This document shows, in pieces, positions 36,211-44,112 of a stretch of 64,000 bases of DNA. The first letter of the stretch is position 1. Each line of letters opens with the position of its first letter. The stretch is from positions 1,116,001 through 1,180,000 of the forward strand of contig NZ_CP016282.1 in assembly GCF_001679725.1 (NCBI RefSeq). Direction: 5' to 3'. A program made the translations under genes and the position numbers. This DNA comes from Cryobacterium arcticum (GTDB taxonomy: Bacteria > Actinomycetota > Actinomycetes > Actinomycetales > Microbacteriaceae). Below the pieces are notes generated by a model. That model was given only the letters and a program-made list of their open reading frames with translations, was not told where the DNA came from and searched no databases.

Positions 36211-37380
36211 TTAGAGGACGAGCGTAGCGGTGAGCTGGTTGAGCGGCTCGCCCAGGGCGTTCACCTGGTCGGCGAAGGCCTTGATCTCGGCAGGGCTCAG
36301 CGCGGTGTACAGGGTGAAGCCGTCGCCGACGCGCTGGGCGTCGAGCAGGGCCTGCAGAGCGGCGAACTCGGTGTCGAGGCGTGTGGCCAGGTCGGGGTCT
36401 TCCTCGACCAGGATGTCGCGCACGCCGTCGTAGAGCACCTTGGCGCCGTCGATGTTGGCCTGGAAGTCCCACAGGTCGGTGTGCGACCAGAACTCCTCCT
36501 CACCGGTGACCTTGCCGGTTGCGACCTCGTCGAGCAGCCCGATGGCGCCGTTGGTCTGCTGCGACAGCGTGAAGCTGAGGTCCTGCACCTTCTCGTTCAG
36601 CGTGGTGGTGTCGGCCACGAGCAGATCCGCCAGGTTCTGGCGCTGTTCGGGTGTGTACGCGGCGAAGCCCGCCTCGGCCTCTGCCGGCCAGAGGTCCTTC
36701 TCGATGGCGTGCCAGCCGGTCCAGTCCTGGCCCTCTTCGAGGTCCGCCTCGCGCAGGTCGAGCTGCGGGTCGAGGTCCCCGAACGATTCGGCGACGGTCT
36801 CCACGCGCTCCCAGTGCGCGCGGGTGGCCGCGTACAGGGCGCGCGCCGTGTCGTCGTCGGCGGCAACGTACGCGTCGGCGAAGGCCTGGGTGCCGGTGAG
36901 GAGCTGGGCGACCTGGTCGCGCACGTAGGCCGCGTAGTTGGTGTTGGCGACCTGTACCTGGGCGTCCAGGTCGGCGTCCACCACCACATCGTCGCCGGAG
37001 TCGGTGACGGTGAACGCGGTCTTGTCGATGCCGTCGCCGGTCATGCCGGGCTTGCAGCTGGTGATGTAGCTGCCGGCGGCGAGCTGCACGACGAGGTCGC
37101 GGCTGAGGCCGGGGCCGATGTTCTCGGCCTCTCCCACGATGCGCAGGCCGTCTTCGGCGAGCAGGTAGAACTCGGTGACCTGGTCGCCCGAGTTGGTGAC
37201 CGTGAAGCTGACGTTGCCCGCGGGCGCTTCGGCGGCCGACACCGTGCAGGCATCCGCGCTGCTGTCGACGGTGAGGGCCTGGCCGGAGCCACCGGTGGAA
37301 CCGGCGTTGGCCACGCAGCCGGTGAGGGCGAGCAGGGCGCCGGCGGAGGCGGCGACGAGGGGGAGGAGGCGGGCGCGCAT
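36211..37380 (-). CDS. efeO: Iron uptake system protein EfeO
   Basis: ATG 37380 gives a 389-residue lipoprotein (lipobox LTGC, Cys22). The N-terminal part (about residues 30-125) is a cupredoxin-like domain (ADACTVSAAEAPAGNVSFTV) ending near a Cys in SYITSCKPGM. The C-terminal M75 peptidase-like imelysin domain carries the metal-binding HxxE as GWHAIEKDLWP. In the EfeUOB system it presents iron to the EfeU permease. It lies 32 bp after efeU and immediately before efeB in the same direction. An open frame extends upstream but overlaps efeU and has no signal peptide. Confidence 0.95.
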   Translation of the reverse strand: MRARLLPLVAASAGALLALTGCVANAGSTGGSGQALTVDSSADACTVSAAEAPAGNVSFTVTNSGDQVTEFYLLAEDGLRIVGEAENIGPGLSRDLVVQLAAGSYITSCKPGMTGDGIDKTAFTVTDSGDDVVVDADLDAQVQVANTNYAAYVRDQVAQLLTGTQAFADAYVAADDDTARALYAATRAHWERVETVAESFGDLDPQLDLREADLEEGQDWTGWHAIEKDLWPAEAEAGFAAYTPEQRQNLADLLVADTTTLNEKVQDLSFTLSQQTNGAIGLLDEVATGKVTGEEEFWSHTDLWDFQANIDGAKVLYDGVRDILVEEDPDLATRLDTEFAALQALLDAQRVGDGFTLYTALSPAEIKAFADQVNALGEPLNQLTATLVL

Positions 37381-37412
37381 AGGTGTCCTTAGAAGGGAGG
37401 GCAGGGCAGGGG

Positions 37413-38270
37413 TCAGTGGGCGGCGACCGCGGAAGCGGCCTGCCGAGGGGCCGCGGCGCGGGCCGGGGTCTTGGTGCGGCTCTTCACGATGAAGAGCGTG
37501 AGCGTGGGCACCAGGTAGGCGAGCCACGCGGCCAGTTCGAGCCAGGTGGTGGCCGGCGAGAAGTTGAGGGTGCCCTTGAGTAGGGTGCCGTACCAGCTGT
37601 CCGGCGGGATCGCGGCCGAGACATTGAACGCGAGGGCGTTCAGTCCGGGCAGGATGCCGGCCTCCTGCAGGTCGTGCACGCCGTAGGAGAGCACCCCGGC
37701 GGCGACCACGATGAGAATGGCGCCGGTCCAGGTGAAGAAGCGGCTCAGGTTGATCTTGAGCATGCCGGCGTAGATGAGCCAGCCCAGGCCGACGGCGGTG
37801 AGGATGCCCAGGCTCGCGCCGATCAGCGGCAGGGTCGTCTCGCCGGTGGCCTGCACGGCCGCCCAGATGAACAGGGCGGTCTCGATGCCCTCGCGGCCGA
37901 CGGCGAGGAAGGCGACGAGCACCAGGCCCATGCCGGTACCCACCAGGTGCTTGTCGATGCTGCCGTGCAGGTGGCCCTTGAGGTCGCGGGCGGTGCGCAG
38001 CATCCAGAACACCATCCAGGTGACCAAGCCGGTCGCGATGATGGAGAGCAGTCCACCGATGGTCTCCTGGGCGGCGAAGCTCAGCCCGTAGGTGCCGAAA
38101 GTGAGGATGGCGCCCAGCAGGAGCGCCAGCAGAACGGCCAGGCCGACACCGGTCCAGAGACGGGGGAGCACGTCGCGGCGGCCGATCTTGACCACGTAGG
38201 CGATCAGGATCGTCACGATCAGCGCGGCTTCGAGGCCTTCACGCAGGCCGATCAGGTAGTTTGCGAGCAC
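37413..38270 (-). CDS. efeU: Ferrous iron permease EfeU (FTR1 family)
   Basis: This 285-residue membrane protein has about seven helices and both REXXE iron-binding motifs of the FTR1/EfeU family: [19 protein letters not shown] at the very N-terminus and [14 protein letters not shown] in the middle. It moves iron into the cell after oxidation and handling by EfeO and EfeB. The start is GTG 38270. A DtxR/IdeR-like operator lies 44 nt upstream, so the operon should be induced under iron limitation. It is the first gene of the efeUOB unit. Confidence 0.95.
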   Translation of the reverse strand: MLANYLIGLREGLEAALIVTILIAYVVKIGRRDVLPRLWTGVGLAVLLALLLGAILTFGTYGLSFAAQETIGGLLSIIATGLVTWMVFWMLRTARDLKGHLHGSIDKHLVGTGMGLVLVAFLAVGREGIETALFIWAAVQATGETTLPLIGASLGILTAVGLGWLIYAGMLKINLSRFFTWTGAILIVVAAGVLSYGVHDLQEAGILPGLNALAFNVSAAIPPDSWYGTLLKGTLNFSPATTWLELAAWLAYLVPTLTLFIVKSRTKTPARAAAPRQAASAVAAH

Positions 38271-38313
38271 GGTGCTTCCCGGTCGTCGAGGATGAGTTGG
38301 AATGTCGAACGAT

Positions 38314-38331
38314 GGTAAGGCTAACCTTACC
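38314..38331. promoter_or_regulatory. DtxR/IdeR-type iron box upstream of efeU
   Basis: GGTAAGGCTAACCTTACC has 7-bp arms (GGTAAGG/CCTTACC) around CTAA. Its core TAAGGCTAACCTTA differs in only two positions from TTAGGCTAACCTAA, the heart of the known DtxR/IdeR operator. It lies 44 nt before efeU and 130 bp from the divergent gene, so iron-dependent repression of efeUOB is expected. Confidence 0.8.
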
Positions 38332-38460
38332 CATTCACTCTACGGAAGATGCACGGGCGTGTCCAGCTAGGATTTTCACAGAATCACGGCCGGCGTTCTG
38401 CACCGTACGTTGTCCCCGTCCGCCGGCGTTCCGCGCCCGTTTTCTGCACAGGAGTCACCC

Positions 38461-39426
38461 ATGGTCATGTCCGGAAGCGGCGAACGGGTGGTCTTCGTGG
38501 TGGATGCCCCCGGTGACGAGGCCCTGCTCACGGGCGGCACGATCGCCCGGCTCCTGGACGACGACGCCGAGGTCACGGTTCTGTTCGGGGCGGTGCTGGC
38601 GGGGCTCGCGCCGGATGCCGCCGCCGTCACGGCCGCCCGCACCGCGCTCGGCGAGGACGACCCCGCGCGGTGGCGGGTCCTCACCGCTCGGCCGGAGGTC
38701 GACACCCGGGATGTTCTCGGCGCGGCCCTCACAGAGGCGCACGCCACGGCCGTGGTCATCGCCGCCGCTGACCGTGACCTCCGCCAGGCCGCCATCGACG
38801 CCGCCGGGGATCACGGGGTGCCCGTGTTCGTCAGCAGTCGGGTGTCCCAGTCGACGGGGCACCGCTTCACCGCGGTGGACGTGAGCGACCAGGTGGACCG
38901 CAAGATGCATGCCCTGACCGCCTACCCGAACCGGTGGAGCGTGGACGGTCGTCTTGTTCGCCCCGGCGACGGCAGCGAAGTTCTCGTCACGGGCACCGAG
39001 ACGTTCCTGCGGGGACCTGCGGTGCCGCATCCGGCCGACCCTGAGCCGCCCACCAGGGCCACACGGCTGCTCGCCACCCTGATGGGGCTGGCCGCCGGTG
39101 TGCTCTTCGGGGTGCTGGGCACCGTGGCGCACCAGACCACGTTCTCGCTCGGGTCGGTCACGGTGCCGATCGGGCTGGTCCTGGCGTTGCTGGCGGCTGG
39201 GTCACTGCTGCTCGGCCTCCGCCTGGTCGTCGGCGACCGCCTCGTGGTGGGCGCGGCGGCCGTCGGCCTGCTGCTCACGGTCTTCCTGTTGTCGCTGCGC
39301 AGCACGGGCGGCTCGGTACTCGTGCCGGCCGGCGTCCTCGGTTCGGTGTGGACGATTGTTCCCGCACTCGTCGCCGCGCTCGTTCTCGCGTGGCCCCGAA
39401 TTCCCGCCAGAGCACCGACGGCGTAG
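38461..39426 (+). CDS. Membrane protein with degenerate PIG-L/LmbE-like domain
   Basis: ATG 38461 follows AGGAG at 6-nt spacing and gives 321 residues. The N-terminus reads VVFVVDAPGDEALLTGGTIA, which lines up with the PIG-L/LmbE deacetylase opening (V-x-P-H-P-D-D-E-x-x-x-x-G-G-T-I-A), but the zinc-binding His and the first Asp are replaced (HPDDE becomes APGDE). A later VVIAAADRDLRQAAIDAAG matches the family less well. From about residue 210 four hydrophobic helices follow. The domain is probably catalytically dead or repurposed. Function unknown; it precedes fdxA on the same strand with no obvious link. Confidence 0.65.
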   Translation: MVMSGSGERVVFVVDAPGDEALLTGGTIARLLDDDAEVTVLFGAVLAGLAPDAAAVTAARTALGEDDPARWRVLTARPEVDTRDVLGAALTEAHATAVVIAAADRDLRQAAIDAAGDHGVPVFVSSRVSQSTGHRFTAVDVSDQVDRKMHALTAYPNRWSVDGRLVRPGDGSEVLVTGTETFLRGPAVPHPADPEPPTRATRLLATLMGLAAGVLFGVLGTVAHQTTFSLGSVTVPIGLVLALLAAGSLLLGLRLVVGDRLVVGAAAVGLLLTVFLLSLRSTGGSVLVPAGVLGSVWTIVPALVAALVLAWPRIPARAPTA

Positions 39427-39462
39427 ACTGGCCACTTAGTTCGTGAAGGGAATTCCGCCACT

Positions 39463-39786
39463 GTGACGTATGTGATCGCCCTGCCCTGCGTGGACGTTAA
39501 AGACCGTGCCTGCGTCGACGAATGTCCCGTCGACTGCATCTACGAGGGCGAACGCTCCCTCTATATCCACCCCGACGAATGCGTGGACTGTGGTGCCTGC
39601 GAGCCCGTCTGCCCCGTCGAGGCCATCTACTACGAAGACGACCTGCCCGAGCAGTGGGCCGACTACTACAAGGCCAACGTCGAATTCTTCGACGACATCG
39701 GCTCGCCCGGCGGCGCCGCCAAGGTTGGTGTGATCGCCAAGGACCACCCGGTGATCTCGGTACTGCCGCCCCAGGTCCAGCACTAG
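39463..39786 (+). CDS. fdxA: Seven-iron ferredoxin FdxA
   Basis: The 107-residue ferredoxin has cysteines at 9, 17, 21, 25, 40, 43, 46 and 50. By analogy with FdxA proteins, Cys9, Cys17 and Cys50 ligate a [3Fe-4S] cluster and Cys21, Cys40, Cys43 and Cys46 a [4Fe-4S] cluster. The C-terminal half ([20 protein letters not shown]) is typical of the mycobacterial-type FdxA tail. The start is GTG 39463, behind GAAGGGAATT; TAGACT (39424-39429) is a plausible -10 element. dapC starts 3 nt after its stop, a common actinobacterial pairing. Confidence 0.95.
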   Translation: MTYVIALPCVDVKDRACVDECPVDCIYEGERSLYIHPDECVDCGACEPVCPVEAIYYEDDLPEQWADYYKANVEFFDDIGSPGGAAKVGVIAKDHPVISVLPPQVQH

Positions 39787-39788
39787 AC

Positions 39789-40898
39789 GTGCTCAAGCCG
39801 CTCCCCGACTACCCGTGGGACCAGATGCTGCCGTTCGCGCAGCAGGCGAAGGCCCACGCCGACGGAATCGTCGACCTGTCGATCGGCTCGCCCGTCGACG
39901 CGACCCCGCCCGTCGTGCAGGCCGCCCTGGCCCACGCGACGGATGCGCACGCCTACCCGCAGACCACCGGCACCCCGGCCCTGCAGCACGCCATCATCGA
40001 CTGGTACGCCCGCCGCCGCGGTGTGACCGGTCTGACCGAGCAGAACGTGCTGCCCACCATCGGCTCCAAGGAGCTCGTGGCGCTGCTCCCGTTCATGCTG
40101 GGCCTGGGTGAGGGCGACACCATCGTGCACCCCAGGGCCGCCTACCCCACCTATGCGATCGGCGCGGCCATGGCCGGGGCGAATGCGTTGGCGTCCGATG
40201 ACCCCGCGGAGTGGCCGGCGACGACGAAGCTCGTCTGGCTGAACAGCCCGGGCAACCCCGACGGACGGGTGCTGAACGTCGAGTTCCTCCGTGCCGCGGT
40301 GGCCCGCGCCCGGGAGCTGGGCGCCGTGATCGTCAACGACGAGTGCTACGCCGAACTCGGCTGGGACGCGCCGTGGGACGCCGAGGCGATCCCGAGCATC
40401 CTGGACCCCCGCGTGACCGACGGCGACACCCGCAACATCGTGGCCATCTACTCGCTGAGCAAGCAGTCCAACATGGCCGGCTACCGCGGCGCTTTCGCTG
40501 CCGGCTGTGACGCCGTGCTCGGCCGTCTGCTCACCGTGCGCAAGCACGCCGGTCTTATGCTGCCCGCCCCGCTGCAGGCCGCCATGGTGGCGGCCCTGGG
40601 CGATGACGAGCACGTGAGCCGGCAGCGCCGGCTGTACCGGGCCCGGCGCGAGGTGCTGCTGCCGGCGCTGACGGCCGCGGGCTTCACGATCGAGAACAGC
40701 GAAGCCGGCCTGTACCTCTGGGCGACGGCCGGCGTGGACGCCTGGGACTCGATCCGGCGGCTCGCCGAGCTGGGCATCCTGGCCGGCCCCGGCCCGTTCT
40801 ACGGCGACTTCTATCCCGAGCACGTGCGGTTCTCCCTCACAGCCACCGACGAGCGCATCAACGCGGCCGCCGCCCGGCTCCGCGCCTGGGCTGCATAA
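39789..40898 (+). CDS. dapC: Succinyldiaminopimelate transaminase
   Basis: The 369-residue class I/II aminotransferase uses PLP; the Schiff-base lysine is in IYSLSKQSNMAGYRGAF. Other family marks are LSIGSPVDATPPVVQAAL, TIGSKELVALLP, WLNSPGNPDGRVL and YAELGWD. Its position directly after fdxA, with dapD and dapE a few kilobases away, supports DapC, the step that converts N-succinyl-2-amino-6-oxopimelate to N-succinyl-diaminopimelate for lysine and peptidoglycan synthesis. The GTG at 39789 begins 3 nt after the fdxA stop; the open frame upstream overlaps fdxA and is not used. Confidence 0.9.
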   Translation: MLKPLPDYPWDQMLPFAQQAKAHADGIVDLSIGSPVDATPPVVQAALAHATDAHAYPQTTGTPALQHAIIDWYARRRGVTGLTEQNVLPTIGSKELVALLPFMLGLGEGDTIVHPRAAYPTYAIGAAMAGANALASDDPAEWPATTKLVWLNSPGNPDGRVLNVEFLRAAVARARELGAVIVNDECYAELGWDAPWDAEAIPSILDPRVTDGDTRNIVAIYSLSKQSNMAGYRGAFAAGCDAVLGRLLTVRKHAGLMLPAPLQAAMVAALGDDEHVSRQRRLYRARREVLLPALTAAGFTIENSEAGLYLWATAGVDAWDSIRRLAELGILAGPGPFYGDFYPEHVRFSLTATDERINAAAARLRAWAA

Positions 40899-40981
40899 CT
40901 CCTGCAATTTGCCGGGCGGGCACCCGGCGGATGCCGGAATTCCGCCACGGCGACCCACCCCGGCGGCAGTCTGCAGGAGTT
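40897..40981. repeat. 85-bp inverted repeat downstream of dapC
   Basis: AACTCCTGCA (40897-40906) and TGCAGGAGTT (40972-40981) are perfect complements at the ends of a GC-rich segment with further partial pairing inside (TGCCG/CGGCA). The left arm begins within the dapC stop codon. It may act as a terminator or be a dispersed hairpin element. Confidence 0.55.
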
Positions 40982-41013
40982 GTGCTCACCGCCGGGCTGT
41001 TTAGGCTGGGGGC

Positions 41014-41388
41014 ATGGCTGGCAGCATCGACCTGGGCAGTGACGGCGCACCCGTCGACGGGTACGCAGCGGGCGTCGCGGCCCTGCACGACCTCGTCGCC
41101 GAGCTGCCGCAGCGGCCGGCCGTGACCCAGGGGCGGATGTTCAACGGCGACGGCCTGCGGGTGCGGGGCCGGATGTTCGCCTTCATCGGCCGCAACGGTG
41201 ACCTCGTCGTCAAACTCCCGGAACCGAGGGTGCGCCAACTGGTGGACCGAAACGCGGGGGCGGCCGTCGTGATGGGCACCCGCACCATGCGCGAATGGGT
41301 GCGGTTTCCGGCCGAGGCCGGGGTGGGCCGATGGAGCGAGGCGCTCGAGGAGGCGCACGGCTTCGCGCTCACGCTCACGGCGTCCTGA
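41014..41388 (+). CDS. TfoX/Sxy N-terminal domain-like protein
   Basis: The 124-residue protein contains TQGRMFNGDGLRVRGRMFAF and GDLVVKLPEPRVRQLVDRNA followed by TRTMREWVRFPAE. This resembles the TfoX N-terminal domain found as small stand-alone proteins in actinobacteria. In gamma-proteobacteria the family regulates competence, but no such role is implied here. TAGGCT (41002-41007) lies exactly 6 nt before the ATG, pointing to a leaderless message. It stands alone; the 291 bp up to gltA show nothing clear. Confidence 0.7.
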   Translation: MAGSIDLGSDGAPVDGYAAGVAALHDLVAELPQRPAVTQGRMFNGDGLRVRGRMFAFIGRNGDLVVKLPEPRVRQLVDRNAGAAVVMGTRTMREWVRFPAEAGVGRWSEALEEAHGFALTLTAS

Positions 41389-41679
41389 GCTCCGGCGGAA
41401 GCCGTGACTGAGCCGCGACGGGCACGGCGACGGGCAAGATCGGGCCCTTCGGCCCTAGCGCTCTTTCGAACCGGCACGGCGCCCGGAAACCCGGTGTCCG
41501 CGGGGTGGAACCGGCTGTAGCGGAGTGCCAACAGGAGCCGTGCGATGTTGGCGGATGCAACAGTATGCCCCTCGGCGGAATAGGCTGTAGGCGGGTTATC
41601 GTTGCCAAGCACCACGAGCGTGCTGCGGCGGACCGCCACAGACCAACAGCCGAAAGGCTTTGAAATCCAGGGAGGCGCC

Positions 41680-43020
41680 GTGAGCGACGTCGCGCAGCGA
41701 ACACCATCCACCGAGTCGAAGTACATCGACCGGGCCGTGTCGGACCATCAGATGGCCACACTGACCTACCCGGGGGGCACGGCGCAGTTCCCGATCCTGG
41801 GTAGCACCGACGGGCCGTCCAGCATCGACATCGCGACGCTGACCAAGCAGACCGGTTACACGACGTTCGACTCCGGGTTCGTGAACACGGCGGCGACGAA
41901 GTCAGCCATCACGTACATCGACGGCGAGCACGGCATCCTCCGCTACCGCGGCTACCCGATCGAGCAGATTGCCCAGAACTCGAGCTTCCTCGAGACCGCG
42001 TGGCTGCTCATCTACGGCGAACTGCCCAGTGAGAGCGAACTCAGCGCATTCGACACGCGCATCCGCCGTCACACCCTGCTGCACGAGGACCTGCGCCGCT
42101 TCTACGACGCCCTGCCGCACAACGCGCACCCCATGTCGGTGCTCTCCGCCGGCGTCTCGGCCTTGTCGACGTATTACCAGGACTCCCTGGACCCCAAGGA
42201 CCCCGAGCAGGTCGAACTGTCGATGATCCGCCTGCTGGCGAAGCTGCCGGTGATGGCGGCGTACGCGCACAAGAAGAGCATCGGTCACGCCTTCCTGTAC
42301 CCGGACAACTCGTTGAGCTTCGTGGACAACTTCATCAAGCTCAACTTCGGCACCCTCGCCGAGCCGTACGTGGTGAACCCCGTCGTGAGCAAGGCGCTCG
42401 AACGCCTGCTCATGCTGCACGAGGACCACGAGCAGAACGCCTCCACCTCGGCTGTGCGCCTGGTCGGGTCCACCGAGGCCAACCTGTTCGCCTCGGTCTC
42501 CGGCGGCATCAATGCGCTCTCCGGCCCGCTGCACGGCGGCGCCAACGAGGCCGTGCTCACCATGCTCAGCGATATCAAGGCATCCGGCGAAGGCGTGCAG
42601 AAGTACGTCGAACGCGTGAAGAACAAGGAAGCCGGCGTTCGCCTGATGGGCTTCGGCCACCGGGTCTACAAGAACTATGACCCGCGCGCCAAGCTCGTCA
42701 AGGAGAGCGCCGACGCCGTGCTCGAGGCCCTCGGTGTGAAGGACGACCTGCTCGACATCGCCAAGGAGCTCGAGTTCATCGCGCTCAACGACGACTACTT
42801 CAAGGAGCGCAAGCTCTACCCCAATGTGGACTTCTACACCGGCGTGATCTACAAGGCCATGGGCTTCCCGCCGCGGATGTTCACGGTGCTGTTCGCCATC
42901 GGCCGGCTGCCGGGCTGGATCGCGCACTGGCGCGAGATGAACCTGGATACGACCACCAAGATCGGTCGCCCCCAGCAGCTCTACACGGGCGCGGTCGCCC
43001 GCGACTACCCGCAGGCCTAA
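41680..43020 (+). CDS. gltA: Citrate synthase
   Basis: GTG 41680 behind GGGAGG gives 446 residues. The enzyme condenses acetyl-CoA and oxaloacetate. The catalytic region MGFGHRVYKNYDPRA carries one active-site His, HGGANEAVL the second, and the terminal domain the catalytic Asp near NVDFYTGVIYKAMGFP. The N-terminal beta-domain (MATLTYPGGTAQFPILGSTD) marks the Gram-negative-like type II hexameric form also seen in actinobacteria, usually NADH-sensitive in proteobacteria. It sits among the dap genes but is monocistronic, ending in a perfect 21-bp hairpin terminator. Confidence 0.96.
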   Translation: MSDVAQRTPSTESKYIDRAVSDHQMATLTYPGGTAQFPILGSTDGPSSIDIATLTKQTGYTTFDSGFVNTAATKSAITYIDGEHGILRYRGYPIEQIAQNSSFLETAWLLIYGELPSESELSAFDTRIRRHTLLHEDLRRFYDALPHNAHPMSVLSAGVSALSTYYQDSLDPKDPEQVELSMIRLLAKLPVMAAYAHKKSIGHAFLYPDNSLSFVDNFIKLNFGTLAEPYVVNPVVSKALERLLMLHEDHEQNASTSAVRLVGSTEANLFASVSGGINALSGPLHGGANEAVLTMLSDIKASGEGVQKYVERVKNKEAGVRLMGFGHRVYKNYDPRAKLVKESADAVLEALGVKDDLLDIAKELEFIALNDDYFKERKLYPNVDFYTGVIYKAMGFPPRMFTVLFAIGRLPGWIAHWREMNLDTTTKIGRPQQLYTGAVARDYPQA

Positions 43021-43035
43021 CTAGCCTCGCGAGCG

Positions 43036-43080
43036 GTGAGAAAAGCCCCAAGAATCTCGGATTCTTGGGGCTTTTCTCAC
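43036..43080. terminator. Perfect bidirectional terminator between gltA and dapD
   Basis: Two 21-nt arms (43036-43056 and 43060-43080) are fully complementary around the 3-nt loop TCG. The inner GC-rich stem (CCCCAAGAATC/GATTCTTGGGG) is followed by CTTTTCTC on both strands, so it should terminate both gltA and the convergent dapD. Confidence 0.9.
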
Positions 43081-43096
43081 AGCCTGCGGAGGGGGA

Positions 43097-44095
43097 TCAG
43101 GCGTGCAGGGCCGCGTTCAGGGTGATGCCGGTGCCGGCCCGGGGCAGCACTTCGACGGCTCCGGTGAGCGAGTTGCGGCGGAAGAGCAGGTTGGGCACGC
43201 CGGAGAGGTCCTTGGCTTTGGCCGTGCGCGGGGCGCCGTCGGCGGTGCGGGTGCCGTCCAGCAGCACGACCTTGGTGCCGGCGGTCACGTACAGTCCGGC
43301 CTCCACGACCGAGTCGTCGCCGATCGAGATGCCGATGCCCGAGTTGGCGCCGAGCAGCGCCCGCTGCCCGATCGTGACCCGCTGGGTGCCGCCGCCCGAC
43401 AGCGTGCCCATGATGGATGCGCCGCCGCCGACGTCGGCGCCGTCACCGACCACCACGCCCTGCGAGACACGGCCCTCGACCATCGAGACGCCCAGGGTGC
43501 CGGCGTTGAAGTTGACGAAGCCCTCGTGCATGACGGTGGTTCCGGGGGACAGGTAGGCGCCCAGGCGCACCCGGGACGCGTCGGCGATGCGCACCCGCTC
43601 GGGGGAGACGTAGTTGAGCAGCGGCGGGAACTTGTCCAGGCCCGTGGCGCTGATGCCGTGCCGCTGCAGCGACGGTCGGAGCCTGTCGAAATCGGCGGGC
43701 AGCACCGGGCCCGCGTTGGTCCAGACCACATTGGGCAGGTGAGCGAAGATGCCGTCGAGGTTGAGCGAGTTGGGCCGGACCAGGAGGTGCGAGAGCAGGT
43801 GCAGCCGCAGGTAGGCATCCGAGGTGCCCGCTGGAGGCGCCTGCAGGTCGATCTCGACCGTGACGGCCTCGAGGCGCACATTGCGTCGGGCGTCGGGGCC
43901 CGCGGCCTCCTCGAGTTCGGTGGGCACGATCCAGCGGTCCCGGTCCCGGGGCAGCGCGCCCAGCGTGGGCGCCGGGAACCAGGTGTCGAGCACGGTGCCG
44001 TCACCGGCGATCGTGGCCAGGCCGTACCCCCAGGCGTGCGTCGCCGTCGGTGCGGAGGGATCTGACAGGTGTTCGGGGGGAAGGGCGGTGACCAT
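43097..44095 (-). CDS. dapD: 2,3,4,5-tetrahydropyridine-2,6-dicarboxylate N-succinyltransferase
   Basis: The 332-residue enzyme succinylates tetrahydrodipicolinate in the lysine/diaminopimelate pathway. It is the long actinobacterial DapD type with a left-handed beta-helix of hexapeptide repeats: RVRLGAYLSPGTTVMHEGFV, then GRVSQGVVVGDGADVGGGAS and IGQRALLGANSGIGISIGDD. It acts before DapC and DapE, both encoded nearby. It diverges from dapE with 17 bp between start codons. TAATCT (44107-44102 on the reverse strand) lies exactly 6 nt before the ATG, consistent with a leaderless message. Confidence 0.95.
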   Translation of the reverse strand: MVTALPPEHLSDPSAPTATHAWGYGLATIAGDGTVLDTWFPAPTLGALPRDRDRWIVPTELEEAAGPDARRNVRLEAVTVEIDLQAPPAGTSDAYLRLHLLSHLLVRPNSLNLDGIFAHLPNVVWTNAGPVLPADFDRLRPSLQRHGISATGLDKFPPLLNYVSPERVRIADASRVRLGAYLSPGTTVMHEGFVNFNAGTLGVSMVEGRVSQGVVVGDGADVGGGASIMGTLSGGGTQRVTIGQRALLGANSGIGISIGDDSVVEAGLYVTAGTKVVLLDGTRTADGAPRTAKAKDLSGVPNLLFRRNSLTGAVEVLPRAGTGITLNAALHA

Positions 44096-44100
44096 GGCTC

Positions 44101-44107
44101 TAGATTA
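44101..44107. promoter_or_regulatory. Overlapping divergent -10 elements of dapD and dapE
   Basis: The 7-bp sequence TAGATTA supplies TAGATT on the plus strand, ending 6 nt before the dapE GTG, and TAATCT on the minus strand, ending 6 nt before the dapD ATG. Both fit the TANNNT-N6/7-RTG pattern of actinobacterial leaderless genes. No strong -35 was seen on either side. Both promoters cannot be open at once, so expression may be mutually exclusive in time. Confidence 0.6.
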
Positions 44108-44112
44108 GTAGG

